DNA of 62,989 bases from an uncultured Eudoraea sp. (GTDB lineage: Bacteria > Bacteroidota > Bacteroidia > Flavobacteriales > Flavobacteriaceae), in NCBI RefSeq assembly GCF_947258525.1, contig NZ_CAMYIP010000045.1:1-62989 (forward strand). Reading direction: 5' to 3'. The translations under genes were made by a program, and so were the position numbers. The notes under the pieces are model-generated. The model searched no databases and was not told the origin of the DNA. It saw only the letters and a program-made list of their open reading frames with translations. This document shows positions 9,258-18,146 of the stretch, one piece after another (within the stretch, counting starts at the first letter, position 1; the number at the start of each line of letters is the position of its first letter).

Positions 9258-9992
9258 TTAAACCATAGGAAACGCCAGGTAAAGGAGGGCGGCAAGTACT
9301 CCTCCCACAATGGGTCCAATTACAGGTATCCATGAATAGGACCAATTGTTCAAGCCTTTATTTTTTATGGGTAAAAGAGCATGCATAATTCTTGGTCCGA
9401 GATCCCTTGCCGGGTTAATTGCATAACCAGTGGTTCCGCCCAGGCATAGACCAACCCCCCAAACGACAATGGCTACGGGTAAGGCTCCAAGAGAGCCTAA
9501 GCCTATTACAGCTTCCGACTCAATAATCGTGGCATCGGTAAAGAACAGAACAGCGAAAACCAGCACAAATGTTCCGGAAATTTCCCCCAGAAGATTTGTG
9601 AAGGTATTTTTGATTGCCGGGCTGGTACTAAACACCGCAAGTTTTAAACTTTGTTCTTCAGTACGGTCAAAATGATCTTTGTGCATCAGCCATACTAATG
9701 CGGCACCCAGCATAGCTCCAATAAATTGGGCAAGCAAAAAGGAGGGAACACTTTCCCAGGGAAACTCCCCTGCAGCGGCCAGACCTATACTCACAGCCGG
9801 ATTGATATGCGCACCACTGTATGGAGCGGCAACGAGTACGCCTATATAAACCGCAAAGGCCCATCCCGTGGTAATTACAATCCATCCACTATTGTGTCCT
9901 TTTGTATCTTTCAGCACTACATTGGCATTTACTCCGCACCCCAGAAGGATTAACAGAAAGGTGCCTATTATTTCTGCGATAAATGGTGTCAT
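9258..9992 (-). CDS. glpF: Glycerol uptake facilitator (aquaglyceroporin)
   Basis: A 244-residue MIP-family channel with six membrane segments and two half-helix motifs. The first is N-P-A at residues 64-66 (in A-H-I-N-P-A-V-S), the second N-P-A-R-D-L-G-P near residue 195. The Asp directly after N-P-A-R is the mark of glycerol-conducting rather than water-only channels. It admits glycerol across the inner membrane for trapping by GlpK, whose gene lies 19 bases upstream on the same strand, so the order in the transcript is glpK-glpF. No glycerol-3-phosphate dehydrogenase is in the window. Confidence 0.93.
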   Translation of the reverse strand: MTPFIAEIIGTFLLILLGCGVNANVVLKDTKGHNSGWIVITTGWAFAVYIGVLVAAPYSGAHINPAVSIGLAAAGEFPWESVPSFLLAQFIGAMLGAALVWLMHKDHFDRTEEQSLKLAVFSTSPAIKNTFTNLLGEISGTFVLVFAVLFFTDATIIESEAVIGLGSLGALPVAIVVWGVGLCLGGTTGYAINPARDLGPRIMHALLPIKNKGLNNWSYSWIPVIGPIVGGVLAALLYLAFPMV

Positions 9993-10011
9993 ATATACTA
10001 TTGATTTTTAG

Positions 10012-11502
10012 CTATTTTGTCCAAAATTCTAAAGCATTTATGGCTTTATACCAGCCTGCAATATGACTGTTTATTGAATCTCGGTCTGTGGTTGGTTTAA
10101 AATGTACATCGGATTGCCAGATTTCCTGAATTTCTTCAAGATTTTCCCAATAACCTACTGCCAGTCCTGCTAGGAAAGCAGCTCCCATCACCGTAGTTTC
10201 AATAATTTTAGGTCTTATTGTTACTGTATTTAATACATCAGCCTGGAATTGCATAAGTAAATTGTTGACTGTAGCGCCTCCATCTACTCGTAATTCCTTA
10301 ATTGAAATTCCCGAATCTGCTTCCATAGCCTTTAAAATATCCATGGTCTGGAACGCAATCGATTCCAGTGCAGCCCTGGCAATATGGGCATCTGTACTGC
10401 CCCGGGTAAGACCAAAAATAGTGCCCTGTGCATGCTGATTCCAGTGTGGTGCACCCAATCCTGCAAAAGCAGGAACAAAATATACCCCGCCGGAATCCTC
10501 TACAGAGCCCGCCAGTTGTTCCACTTCCTTAGATGTTTTTATGATTTTAAGACTATCTCTAAGCCACTGCACAACAGCGCCGGCAATAAATATACTTCCT
10601 TCCAGGACGTACTCAGCTTTTCCATTAATTTGCCAGGCCACCGAAGTAAGAAGATTGTTCTCAGATACTATTGGTTTATCACCAATATTCATTAACATAA
10701 AACATCCGGTACCATAGGTGTTTTTTACCATTCCCTGCCTGGTACACATCTGTCCAAATAAGGCAGCTTGCTGATCCCCTGCTATCCCGGAAATTGGAAT
10801 TCTGGTAGCAAACAATCCCGGTGCTGTATGTCCATAGACTTCACTAGACTGTTTTACACTTGGCAACATGCTTTTTGGTATGGTAAACAATTTTAAAAGT
10901 TCGTCATCCCATTCCAGCGTGTTGATATTAAATAAAAGTGTTCTGCAAGCGTTGGTTACATCGGTCACGTGCAATTCACCTTTGGTCATATTCCAGATAA
11001 GCCAGGAATCTATGGTTCCCATTATTAATTCACCTGCCTCAGCTCTTTCCCTTACCCCTTCTATATTATCTAATATCCATTTTACTTTTGTTCCGGAGAA
11101 ATAAGCGTCAATGACCAGACCTGTTTTTTCTCTTATCCATTTGGATTTGCCTTCGCTTTTTAAAAGGTCGCAATATTCGGCTGTTCTTTTATCTTGCCAT
11201 ACGATGGCATTATAAACGGGCTTACCGGTTTTTTTGTCCCAGACAACAACGGTTTCACGTTGATTTGTAATTCCTATGGCGGCTATATCTTTTGCTTCTA
11301 ATCCTTTTTTAGTAACAGTTTCAGCAGCCATAGCCACCTGCGTAGACCAAATTTCCATTGCATCGTGCTCTACCCAGCCCGGTTGCGGAAAATACTGTGT
11401 GAATTCTCTCTGAGAAGTGGAAATAATTGTTCCTTTTTTATCAAAAATTAGTGCTCTGCAGCTGGTAGTGCCTTGATCGAATGCAAGGATATAGGTTTGC
11501 AT
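10012..11502 (-). CDS. glpK: Glycerol kinase
   Basis: A 496-residue FGGY-family kinase of standard length. It begins with the phosphate-1 loop F-D-Q-G-T-T-S, carries the G-I-T-N-Q-R-E-T block near residue 80 and a C-terminal [14 protein letters not shown] signature. These are diagnostic for glycerol kinase rather than other FGGY sugar kinases. It phosphorylates glycerol to sn-glycerol-3-phosphate with ATP in the cytoplasm. It is the first gene of a two-gene unit with glpF. Upstream (minus strand) a TACATTTA box resembles the -7 element with one mismatch, about 65 bases before the ATG. Confidence 0.96.
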   Translation of the reverse strand: MQTYILAFDQGTTSCRALIFDKKGTIISTSQREFTQYFPQPGWVEHDAMEIWSTQVAMAAETVTKKGLEAKDIAAIGITNQRETVVVWDKKTGKPVYNAIVWQDKRTAEYCDLLKSEGKSKWIREKTGLVIDAYFSGTKVKWILDNIEGVRERAEAGELIMGTIDSWLIWNMTKGELHVTDVTNACRTLLFNINTLEWDDELLKLFTIPKSMLPSVKQSSEVYGHTAPGLFATRIPISGIAGDQQAALFGQMCTRQGMVKNTYGTGCFMLMNIGDKPIVSENNLLTSVAWQINGKAEYVLEGSIFIAGAVVQWLRDSLKIIKTSKEVEQLAGSVEDSGGVYFVPAFAGLGAPHWNQHAQGTIFGLTRGSTDAHIARAALESIAFQTMDILKAMEADSGISIKELRVDGGATVNNLLMQFQADVLNTVTIRPKIIETTVMGAAFLAGLAVGYWENLEEIQEIWQSDVHFKPTTDRDSINSHIAGWYKAINALEFWTK

Positions 11503-11630
11503 ACTATTTGAAAGTGGATTTAAATAATTAAAAAACGTAAGGTAATAAATGTAATTGATTTATTTTATACTTCATTAATGCCTAATTTAAACCTTGTGTT
11601 TTTATCTAAGCTTAAAGAATTTGTTATAAA

Positions 11631-12173
11631 ATGACTAAATATATAGCGCTATTACGTGGTATCAACGTTGGAGGGCACAAGAAAATAATCATGACTGATT
11701 TAAGGATCTTATTCCAAAAATTGGGTTTTTCAGATGTCGCATCTTACATCCAAAGTGGGAATATTATATTTCACTGCCATGAACCTGATATCTCTAAGTT
11801 AGAACAGCAAATTGAACAAGAAATAGAAAATACGTATGGATTTAAGGTGCCTGTATTAGTTTTAGCAGCGTCTCATCTGGATAAAATAATTAAGGACAAT
11901 CCATTTAAACCTTTTGATGAGGGTGATATCAGTAAAATATTTTACGTATTCCTGAAAGATGTACCACAAAAAGCAGCAGTAGAATTATTCAATAAGACTA
12001 AATATGAAAATGAAAGGTTTTTTATTCAAGGGGATTATATTTATCTGAAATGTCTGGCAGGGATGGGGAAAGCCAAACTTACTACCAATATTTTTGAAAA
12101 AAGACTAGGTGTTGAAGCTACAGCAAGAAACCATAAAACTACTTTAAAACTATTGGAGCTTGCAGACAACTAA
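11631..12173 (+). CDS. DUF1697 family protein
   Basis: A 180-residue protein with the DUF1697 signature at its start (Y-I-A-L-L-R-G-I-N-V-G-G) and the S-Y-I-Q-S-G-N-I-I-F block near residues 38-47, both family hallmarks. Length is normal for the family. The biochemical function is not established, and no catalytic residues can be assigned. No signal peptide. Its last four bases overlap the end of the convergent tspO-like gene (12170-12173), so there is no room for an intergenic terminator. It appears to be a single-gene unit. Confidence 0.85.
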   Translation: MTKYIALLRGINVGGHKKIIMTDLRILFQKLGFSDVASYIQSGNIIFHCHEPDISKLEQQIEQEIENTYGFKVPVLVLAASHLDKIIKDNPFKPFDEGDISKIFYVFLKDVPQKAAVELFNKTKYENERFFIQGDYIYLKCLAGMGKAKLTTNIFEKRLGVEATARNHKTTLKLLELADN

Positions 12174-12643
12174 TTCATTTCCCAAATTTTATAATTTAAG
12201 ATAGTGGCAAAGCAAACCCATAGAAAATAGGGGATAAGGAGATATGCAGCTGTCCGGCTCACCACATTGAACCACTTGATAGTTACTAGAATTAATGCGA
12301 GCAGAAACAGAATTACCAAAAGTGCCCAGAAAGGGTTCTTAAATCCAAAAAAAACAACACTCCAAAGCGCATTAAATAATAACTGAAATCCAAAATTATA
12401 CAATGCTGTTTTTACCCAAATATGATAAAATCCTTTTGCCCAAACAATACCTGCGGCGATCCCCATTAGTATGTATAACAGTGTCCAGACAGGGCCAAAA
12501 ATCCAATTTGGTGGATTAAAGCTGGGTTTGTTCAGTGTCACATACCAATCATTTACAGAAGACTGGGTTGCAAACCCGGACAAGAAACCAATGATTAGAC
12601 ATATAGCTACGGAAATGGCAATATAGGTGAGTTTCTTTTTCAA
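12170..12643 (-). CDS. tspO: TspO/MBR family tryptophan-rich sensory protein
   Basis: A 157-residue protein with five predicted membrane helices and the family core. Visible are W-Y-V-T-L-N-K-P-S-F-N-P-P-N-W-I-F-G-P-V-W around residues 32-52, the aromatic W-F-N-V-V motif and several conserved Trp (e.g. the A-L-W-S-V-V-F-F-G segment). Bacterial TspO proteins bind porphyrins and have been linked to tetrapyrrole and stress responses; the exact role here is unknown. Convergent with the DUF1697 gene with a 4-base overlap, and divergent from the mevalonate genes. Confidence 0.9.
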   Translation of the reverse strand: MKKKLTYIAISVAICLIIGFLSGFATQSSVNDWYVTLNKPSFNPPNWIFGPVWTLLYILMGIAAGIVWAKGFYHIWVKTALYNFGFQLLFNALWSVVFFGFKNPFWALLVILFLLALILVTIKWFNVVSRTAAYLLIPYFLWVCFATILNYKIWEMN

Positions 12644-12714
12644 AATCAGTTGATGTAAGTTATCTAAAATAGTAAATTATTTTAATTGAGGGCAGTGCAA
12701 AGGCGGTTAAAAAC

Positions 12715-12722
12715 TATCTTTG
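12715..12722 (+). promoter_or_regulatory. -7-like promoter element for the mevalonate operon
   Basis: TATCTTTG fits TAnnTTTG exactly and ends 17 bases before the ATG at 12740. No convincing -33 TTG at the usual spacing is seen (the nearest TTG at 12686 is 26 bases away). The box position supports starting the decarboxylase at 12740 rather than at that upstream TTG. Confidence 0.4.
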
Positions 12723-12740
12723 CACAAATTGTTTTGTGCA
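12721..12740. promoter_or_regulatory. Palindrome between the -7 box and the start codon
   Basis: An 8-base perfect inverted repeat, TGCACAAA / TTTGTGCA, with a 4-base spacer. It overlaps the end of the -7 box, and its last base is the A of the start ATG. It could be an operator for a dimeric regulator or an RNA hairpin at the 5' end of the message that limits ribosome access. Confidence 0.4.
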
Positions 12741-13822
12741 TGATTGAAAACGACTTTATTCCTGCATCCTATAAGTTTGAAAAGGAAGAAGGCAGGGTAC
12801 AGTGGAAAGCCCCAAGTAATATTGCATTAGTTAAGTATTGGGGTAAGAAGCAAAATCAAATACCGGCCAATGCCTCTGTAAGTTTTACACTGGATAATTG
12901 CAGAACCATAACCTCGGTGGTATATACTAAGCTCGATAAAGAAAATAAAGAATTTTCATTCGATTTAATTTTTGAAGGAAAGAATAGGAAAGATTTTAAA
13001 CCAAAGATTGAAACATTTTTTGAAAGAATTGAAAGGTATATTCCTTTTCTTAAAAATTATCATTTTTCAATTAATACCTCGAATACCTTTCCACATAGCA
13101 GTGGAATAGCTTCCTCTGCCAGTGGTATGGCAGCATTATCATTATGTTTAATGGATATAGAAAGACAAATGGTTTCAGAAATGGATCCGGATTTTTTCTT
13201 TAAAAAAGCATCTTTTTTGGCAAGATTGGGATCAGGTAGTGCCTGCAGAAGCATAAAAGGTAATCTTGTTCAATGGGGAGAACACAATGACATTATGGGG
13301 AGTACAAATTTATATGGAATACCTTATCCATATCCCGTAAACGAGGTGTTTAAAAGTTATCAGGATACAATCCTGCTTGTACATAAAGGACAGAAAAGTG
13401 TAAGCAGTACTGTAGGCCACAACCTTATGCACGGCCACCCCTTTAGTGAAAAACGATTTGAACAGGCTCATGACAATCTTAAGCGATTGCGTTCAATTTT
13501 CGCCGAAGGTAACCTTGATGAATTTATTGAAGTAGTTGAAAGTGAAGCACTTACTTTGCATGCAATGATGATGACCAGTATCCCATATTTTATACTGATG
13601 AAACCGAATACCCTAAACATAATTGAGAAAATATGGGAATTTCGCAGGGCGAGTAAAAAGCACCTTTGTTTTACTTTAGATGCAGGGGCTAACGTACACC
13701 TCCTTTATCCAAATAATGAGAAAAAAGAGGTGAAAAAATTTATAAAAGAAGAGCTAGTTGCCTATTGTGAAAATGGGCAGTATATTTGCGACCAAATTGG
13801 TTTTGGAGCCAAAAAAATGTAA
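12740..13822 (+). CDS. mvaD: Diphosphomevalonate decarboxylase
   Basis: A 360-residue GHMP-superfamily enzyme. The N-terminal block A-P-S-N-I-A-L-V-K-Y-W-G-K-K and the later S-S-G-I-A-S-S-A-S-G-M-A-A phosphate loop are diagnostic for diphosphomevalonate decarboxylase. So is the G-S-G-S-A-C-R-S block. It performs the ATP-dependent decarboxylation of mevalonate-5-diphosphate to isopentenyl diphosphate. The frame extends 18 codons upstream to a TTG, but a promoter-like box lies inside that extension, so the ATG at 12740 is preferred. The next gene, another GHMP kinase, follows after about 60 bases; with the UbiA gene they form an isoprenoid unit. Confidence 0.92.
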   Translation: MIENDFIPASYKFEKEEGRVQWKAPSNIALVKYWGKKQNQIPANASVSFTLDNCRTITSVVYTKLDKENKEFSFDLIFEGKNRKDFKPKIETFFERIERYIPFLKNYHFSINTSNTFPHSSGIASSASGMAALSLCLMDIERQMVSEMDPDFFFKKASFLARLGSGSACRSIKGNLVQWGEHNDIMGSTNLYGIPYPYPVNEVFKSYQDTILLVHKGQKSVSSTVGHNLMHGHPFSEKRFEQAHDNLKRLRSIFAEGNLDEFIEVVESEALTLHAMMMTSIPYFILMKPNTLNIIEKIWEFRRASKKHLCFTLDAGANVHLLYPNNEKKEVKKFIKEELVAYCENGQYICDQIGFGAKKM

Positions 13823-13881
13823 TTTGTGCCTTTATTAAAGCTAATACATCTTATCTTAGTGACATATTTAATTGAATTTAA

Positions 13882-14820
13882 ATGAAAGGACCCCTTTTTT
13901 ATTCAAAAATTTTACTATTTGGTGAATATGGAATCATCAAAGATTCGAAGGGACTTTCCATTCCCTACAATTTCTTTAAGGGAGCCCTTAAAAAAGACGA
14001 AGATCTCTCTGATACGGCTAAGAAATCTAATGAAAGCCTGAAAAAGTATTATTATTATTTAGGCGATTTGCAGGAACAGGAACCGAAGTTATTCTCATTA
14101 GATCTAAAGACATTAAAGGTCGATGTAGATAGTGGGATGTATTTTGACAGCTCTATTCCCCAGGGTTATGGAATTGGAAGCAGTGGCGCACTGGTGGCTG
14201 CAATTTATGACAAGTATTCTATAGAAAAAATAACTGTACTGGAAAACCTTACACGCGAAAAATTGCTAAAGCTCAAGGAGATTTTTGGTAAAATGGAATC
14301 ATTTTTCCACGGTAAGTCTTCCGGGCTGGACCCTTTAAATAGTTATCTTAGTTTGCCTATTCTAATTAATTCCCAGGAGAATATAGAATCAACAAGTATT
14401 CCTTCTCAGAATTTGGACGGTAAAGGCGCAGTCTTTTTATTGGATAGCGGAATTACCGGAGAAACGGCCCCTATGGTACAAATATTTATGGAAAAGATGA
14501 AAAATGAAGGTTTCCGTAAAGTTTTGAAAGATCAGTTTATTAAACACACCGATGCCTGTGTTGAGGATTTTGTAAGTGGTAATGTAAAATCGCTATTCGG
14601 GAATCTTAAGCAACTTTCACATGTGGTTTTAGACCATTTTAAACCTATGATTCCCAAGGAATTTCATAAACTTTGGGAACGAGGTATAGAAACTAATGAT
14701 TACTACCTGAAATTATGCGGATCCGGAGGGGGTGGATATATTCTAGGATTCACCCAGGATTTGGAAAAAGCGAAAACTGCCTTAAAAGGATATCAGTTAG
14801 AAGTGGTATACAACTTCTAA
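13882..14820 (+). CDS. GHMP kinase, probable mevalonate kinase
   Basis: A 312-residue GHMP kinase with K-I-L-L-F-G-E-Y-G near the N-terminus (residues 9-17). The ATP-binding glycine loop G-Y-G-I-G-S-S-G-A-L-V-A-A lies near residues 96-108, and a C-terminal C-G-S-G-G-G-G-Y-I-L-G motif follows. This pattern and the place beside diphosphomevalonate decarboxylase fit mevalonate kinase. Phosphomevalonate kinase belongs to the same superfamily and cannot be strictly excluded. It acts in the cytoplasm on mevalonate with ATP. It lies 59 bases after mvaD and 10 bases before the prenyltransferase, so all are likely one transcript. Confidence 0.85.
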   Translation: MKGPLFYSKILLFGEYGIIKDSKGLSIPYNFFKGALKKDEDLSDTAKKSNESLKKYYYYLGDLQEQEPKLFSLDLKTLKVDVDSGMYFDSSIPQGYGIGSSGALVAAIYDKYSIEKITVLENLTREKLLKLKEIFGKMESFFHGKSSGLDPLNSYLSLPILINSQENIESTSIPSQNLDGKGAVFLLDSGITGETAPMVQIFMEKMKNEGFRKVLKDQFIKHTDACVEDFVSGNVKSLFGNLKQLSHVVLDHFKPMIPKEFHKLWERGIETNDYYLKLCGSGGGGYILGFTQDLEKAKTALKGYQLEVVYNF

Positions 14821-14830
14821 GTCCCTTAAA

Positions 14831-15736
14831 ATGCTTAGTAGAAAGAACAAACTCCTGCTATTAAAAGGCCTGAGTCTGTTTTCTATCATAAGAGGATATA
14901 ATGTTCTTATGATAACCCTTGCCCAATATTTGGCTTCTATTTATATACTTGCTCCCAAACTTCCCTTGCGTGAGGTAGTATTCGATCCAAATCTTTTTGT
15001 TCTGGTATTGGCATCAGCTCTGGTTATATCTGCCGGCTATATTATTAATAGTTTTTATGACTCTGAAAAGGATCTTATTAACAGACCTCAAAAGAGTATG
15101 CTGGACCGGTTGGTAAATCAGAGAACAAAGCTTAGCGCCTATTTTGTTTTTAATTTCCTTGCCGTTTTGTTTGCCAGCTATGTATCTTTCAGAGCAGTGC
15201 TATTTTTCTCAGCTTATGTATTCGGAATTTGGTTGTATTCACATAAATTAAAAAAAATACCTTTTTTAGGAAACATAGTTTCCGCCACATTAATAGTCAC
15301 TCCTTTTTTTGCAATTTTAGTCTATTACAGGAATTTTGAAACTGTAATATTTGTTCATGCCACTTTTCTGTTTCTTCTGATTTTAGCCCGGGAAGTGATT
15401 AAGGATTTAGAGAATATTACAGGAGACCTTGCTCAAAATTATAAGACCATTCCTGTTTTATATGGTCCCTTCTATTCAAAACTTATTATTACTGTTCTTA
15501 TTCTTCTGACATTGATTCCGGCATCTTTGTTAATAAGGAAATTTGACGTTGGCTATATGTATATTTACTTTATTGCCTGTATTCTTTTATTAATATTATT
15601 TCTGATTCTGCTTTGGAAGTCCAGGACGAAAATAGACTATATATGGCTACACAATATTCTTAAGTTTATAATAGTTGCCGGCGTTTTTAGTATATTATTG
15701 ATTGATGTAGATCTTGTTCTAAACCGAATATTCTGA
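14831..15736 (+). CDS. UbiA-family membrane prenyltransferase
   Basis: A 301-residue protein with about eight or nine membrane helices and both Mg/diphosphate-binding motifs of the UbiA superfamily. The first is N73-S-F-Y-D77-S-E-K-D81 (NxxxDxxxD), the second D192-L-E-N-I-T-G-D199. It transfers a prenyl chain from a diphosphate to an acceptor in the membrane. In flavobacteria, proteins of this type beside mevalonate genes are often labelled geranylgeranylglycerol-phosphate geranylgeranyltransferase. The acceptor cannot be read from the sequence, and quinone or haem precursors are alternatives. Its TGA overlaps the nitrilase ATG by one base. Confidence 0.85.
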   Translation: MLSRKNKLLLLKGLSLFSIIRGYNVLMITLAQYLASIYILAPKLPLREVVFDPNLFVLVLASALVISAGYIINSFYDSEKDLINRPQKSMLDRLVNQRTKLSAYFVFNFLAVLFASYVSFRAVLFFSAYVFGIWLYSHKLKKIPFLGNIVSATLIVTPFFAILVYYRNFETVIFVHATFLFLLILAREVIKDLENITGDLAQNYKTIPVLYGPFYSKLIITVLILLTLIPASLLIRKFDVGYMYIYFIACILLLILFLILLWKSRTKIDYIWLHNILKFIIVAGVFSILLIDVDLVLNRIF

Positions 15737-16686
15737 TGCAGAATCATTTAAAATTAGCACTGGCACAAATTTCTCCGGTATGGTTAGACCAAAAAGGCAC
15801 CATTACCAAGGTAAAGGAAACCATACACACAGCGGCTGAAAATAATGCCGAACTCTTAATCTTTGGAGAGGGATTAGTGCCCGGGTATCCTTTCTGGCTG
15901 GCATATACAGATGGCGCTTCCTGGGATCTAAAGATAAATAAGGAAATACATGCGCATTATATGCATAATGCCATTCAGGTTGAAAATGGAGATCTCGATG
16001 AGATTTGCGATTTAGCCCGGGAACATAAACTTGCTGTTTACCTTGGAATTATAGAACGAGCCCCGGATAGAGGGGGTCATAGTTTGTATTGTTCTTTGGT
16101 ATTTATCAGTAATAAGGGCGAAATAAAATCTGTTCATCGAAAACTACAACCTACCTATGACGAACGACTTACGTGGGCACAAGGAGACGGTCACGGTCTT
16201 AAAACCCATAAACTTAAACAGTTTACAGTAGGAGGGCTGAATTGCTGGGAAAACTGGATGCCTCTGGTGAGGGCTGCAATGTATGGTTTAGGAGAAAATT
16301 TACATATTGCTGTTTGGCCTGGGAGCGATCATAACACAAAAGACATTACCCGTTTTATAGCCAGGGAATCAAGGAGTTTTGTAGTCTCTGTTTCATCTTT
16401 CATGAATAAAAAAGATTTCCCGGATAATTTGCCCCATATAGAGCACTTATTGAAAAAGACACCTGAAATCCTGGCCAATGGGGGATCGTGTATAGCAGGT
16501 CCTGATGGAGAATGGATCCTGGCACCTGTTGTTGGAAAGGAAGAAGTTATTTTTCAAACAATTGATTTTAACGCTGTATATGAAGAACGACAGAATTTTG
16601 ATCCTGCCGGTCACTATTCGAGGCCAGATGTAACCAGGTTGGTGGTAAACAGACAGAGGCAGTCAACAATTGAGGTTGAGGATTAA
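15736..16686 (+). CDS. Nitrilase-family carbon-nitrogen hydrolase
   Basis: A 316-residue CN-hydrolase with the complete catalytic set: Glu45 (in F-G-E-G), Lys136 (in H-R-K-L-Q-P-T) and nucleophile Cys170 (in L-N-C-W-E-N). The C-W-E-N sequence and length are those of branch-1 aliphatic/aromatic nitrilases rather than amidases or beta-ureidopropionase. It is predicted to convert a nitrile to its carboxylic acid and ammonia in the cytoplasm. It is translationally coupled to the prenyltransferase gene (TGATG), but a shared pathway is not obvious. Substrate unknown. Confidence 0.88.
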   Translation: MQNHLKLALAQISPVWLDQKGTITKVKETIHTAAENNAELLIFGEGLVPGYPFWLAYTDGASWDLKINKEIHAHYMHNAIQVENGDLDEICDLAREHKLAVYLGIIERAPDRGGHSLYCSLVFISNKGEIKSVHRKLQPTYDERLTWAQGDGHGLKTHKLKQFTVGGLNCWENWMPLVRAAMYGLGENLHIAVWPGSDHNTKDITRFIARESRSFVVSVSSFMNKKDFPDNLPHIEHLLKKTPEILANGGSCIAGPDGEWILAPVVGKEEVIFQTIDFNAVYEERQNFDPAGHYSRPDVTRLVVNRQRQSTIEVED

Positions 16687-16735
16687 CTTTCAGATATATT
16701 GACTTTTACCATAAGCTACATCCAATTCCCTTCAC

Positions 16736-16743
16736 TACCTTTG
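16736..16743 (+). promoter_or_regulatory. -7-like promoter element for the pseudouridine synthase gene
   Basis: TACCTTTG matches TAnnTTTG and ends 15 bases before the ATG at 16759. No clear -33 partner. It lies inside the alternative upstream coding extension, which argues for the later start. Confidence 0.35.
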
Positions 16744-16758
16744 CTCAAAATATGGAAA

Positions 16759-17601
16759 ATGCGCAGACCGCAATCAAATAAGGATAAAAGAAATTCCCCG
16801 GGGAAAAGTAGAGGGTATGTAAAAAAATCTTTCTCAAAAGTAGGTGCTAAAACAAGCACCAAAACTTCTAGTCGCGTTTCTTCAGACCCCGATTTAATAA
16901 GACTCAATCGTTATGTAGCGAATGCCGGAGTTTGCTCGAGGCGGGAAGCCGACACCTACATAGAAGCAGGGAACGTTACGGTTAACGGAAAGACCATTAC
17001 TGAGATGGGTCACAAAGTTAAACTTACGGATATTGTTAAGTTCGACGGACGCGTACTCAATCCTCAAAAAAAGGAATATGTACTCTTGAACAAGCCCAAG
17101 AATTTTATCACTACTACAAGTGATGAAAGAGGGCGAAGAACAGTAATGGAATTAATTTCCAAAGCTTCGAAATCCAGATTAGTACCGGTAGGAAGACTGG
17201 ACAGGAACACTACCGGTCTCTTGCTTTTTACCAATGACGGGGATCTGGCAAAAAAACTTACTCATCCTAAACATGGCATACGAAAGATTTACCATGTTGA
17301 ATTGAACAAAAACCTTAGCGCTGAAGATTTGAAGAATATTCAAACAGGACTTATGTTAGATGATGGACAGATTAAGGTTGATGAGATAAGCTATATAAAC
17401 AATTCTCCGAAACGCGAAGTAGGAATAGAGATACACAGCGGCAGAAACAGGATTGTAAGGCGTATCTTTGAGCATCTGGGGTATGAAGTAAAAAAACTGG
17501 ACAGGGTAATATTTGCGGGGTTAACTAAAAAAGATCTTCCCCGCGGGCATTGGAGGCATCTAACCAAACAGGAAGTTATAAATTTAGGGATGAACCAATA
17601 A
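16759..17601 (+). CDS. RsuA/RluB-family rRNA pseudouridine synthase
   Basis: A 280-residue protein when started at the ATG at 16759; a 20-codon TTG extension is rejected because of the promoter-like box. A basic, low-complexity N-terminal tail (about 45 residues rich in K, S, R) precedes an S4 RNA-binding domain (L-N-R-Y-V-A-N-A-G-V-C-S-R-R). The catalytic domain has the active-site Asp in G-R-L-D-R-N-T-T-G-L-L-L. It isomerises a uridine in ribosomal RNA, most likely 23S (RluB-like), although RsuA or RluE/F activity is possible. Long charged tails of this kind are common in Bacteroidota members. Convergent with the BLUF gene with a 1-base gap. Confidence 0.92.
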   Translation: MRRPQSNKDKRNSPGKSRGYVKKSFSKVGAKTSTKTSSRVSSDPDLIRLNRYVANAGVCSRREADTYIEAGNVTVNGKTITEMGHKVKLTDIVKFDGRVLNPQKKEYVLLNKPKNFITTTSDERGRRTVMELISKASKSRLVPVGRLDRNTTGLLLFTNDGDLAKKLTHPKHGIRKIYHVELNKNLSAEDLKNIQTGLMLDDGQIKVDEISYINNSPKREVGIEIHSGRNRIVRRIFEHLGYEVKKLDRVIFAGLTKKDLPRGHWRHLTKQEVINLGMNQ

Positions 17602-17602
17602 T

Positions 17603-18043
17603 TTAGGGCTGTGACTCTAAAGGTTTTCCAAGATTTTCCCTGACAGCAAGCCAAAATGCATTAAAAGACGGGTTTGGGTGAATGGAGGAATCTTCTCTTT
17701 CGTTATATGACTCGATCAATAATCTGAAATAATTTATCTTATCATTATCGCCAAAGAAGTCTTCATAGGCCATTTCCCAATCCTTAAATTCGCGGGAATC
17801 TGTTGCACCATAAGCTAAAATGGTAACATCCTTATGCCGTTTATCTGCTTTGATCTTATCGAAGAGGTTTAGAACCTTTATCTGATTACCTTCGAGATAC
17901 TGAATAAACTCTCCTTCATAATAGAGCAAACAACCTGTAATACTATTACGCGCATTACTAAGCCTTGCTTTTTCGAGCATTTCTTTTACATCAACTTGCT
18001 TAAAAGTTGTTTGCGCAGTGGATCTATAAACGAGACAAAACAT
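17603..18043 (-). CDS. Stand-alone BLUF-domain blue-light sensor
   Basis: A 146-residue protein consisting of one BLUF domain plus a short C-terminal tail (about residues 100-146). All photocycle residues are present by motif: Tyr6 (V-Y-R-S), Asn33 (R-N-S-I-T-G), Gln48 (F-I-Q-Y-L-E-G), and Trp89 with Met91 (D-W-E-M-A-Y). BLUF domains bind FAD and shift its hydrogen-bond network on blue light, changing output-partner binding. No effector domain is fused, so it must signal through another protein. The neighbours (pseudouridine synthase, arginine operon) give no hint. A TATCTTTA box about 35 bases upstream resembles a -7 element. Confidence 0.92.
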   Translation of the reverse strand: MFCLVYRSTAQTTFKQVDVKEMLEKARLSNARNSITGCLLYYEGEFIQYLEGNQIKVLNLFDKIKADKRHKDVTILAYGATDSREFKDWEMAYEDFFGDNDKINYFRLLIESYNEREDSSIHPNPSFNAFWLAVRENLGKPLESQP

Positions 18044-18121
18044 TAATAATTTGTTATCTGCAATAGCGTCTACCCTAAAGATAAAAATATTTATTGTTTA
18101 AGGTATTTTCTGGCATCAATT

Positions 18122-18146
18122 AAAAAAAAAGCATATAAAATTTATG
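18122..18146 (-). terminator. Possible terminator at the end of the arginine operon
   Basis: On the minus strand the argH stop is embedded in a weak AT hairpin (CATA ... TATG), followed two bases later by a run of nine T. The hairpin is weak, so this is only a candidate. Confidence 0.3.

Noticed and set aside
12686-12739. TTG-started N-terminal extension of diphosphomevalonate decarboxylase
   Set aside because: It contains the TATCTTTG box and is not part of the conserved family; the ATG at 12740 is more plausible.
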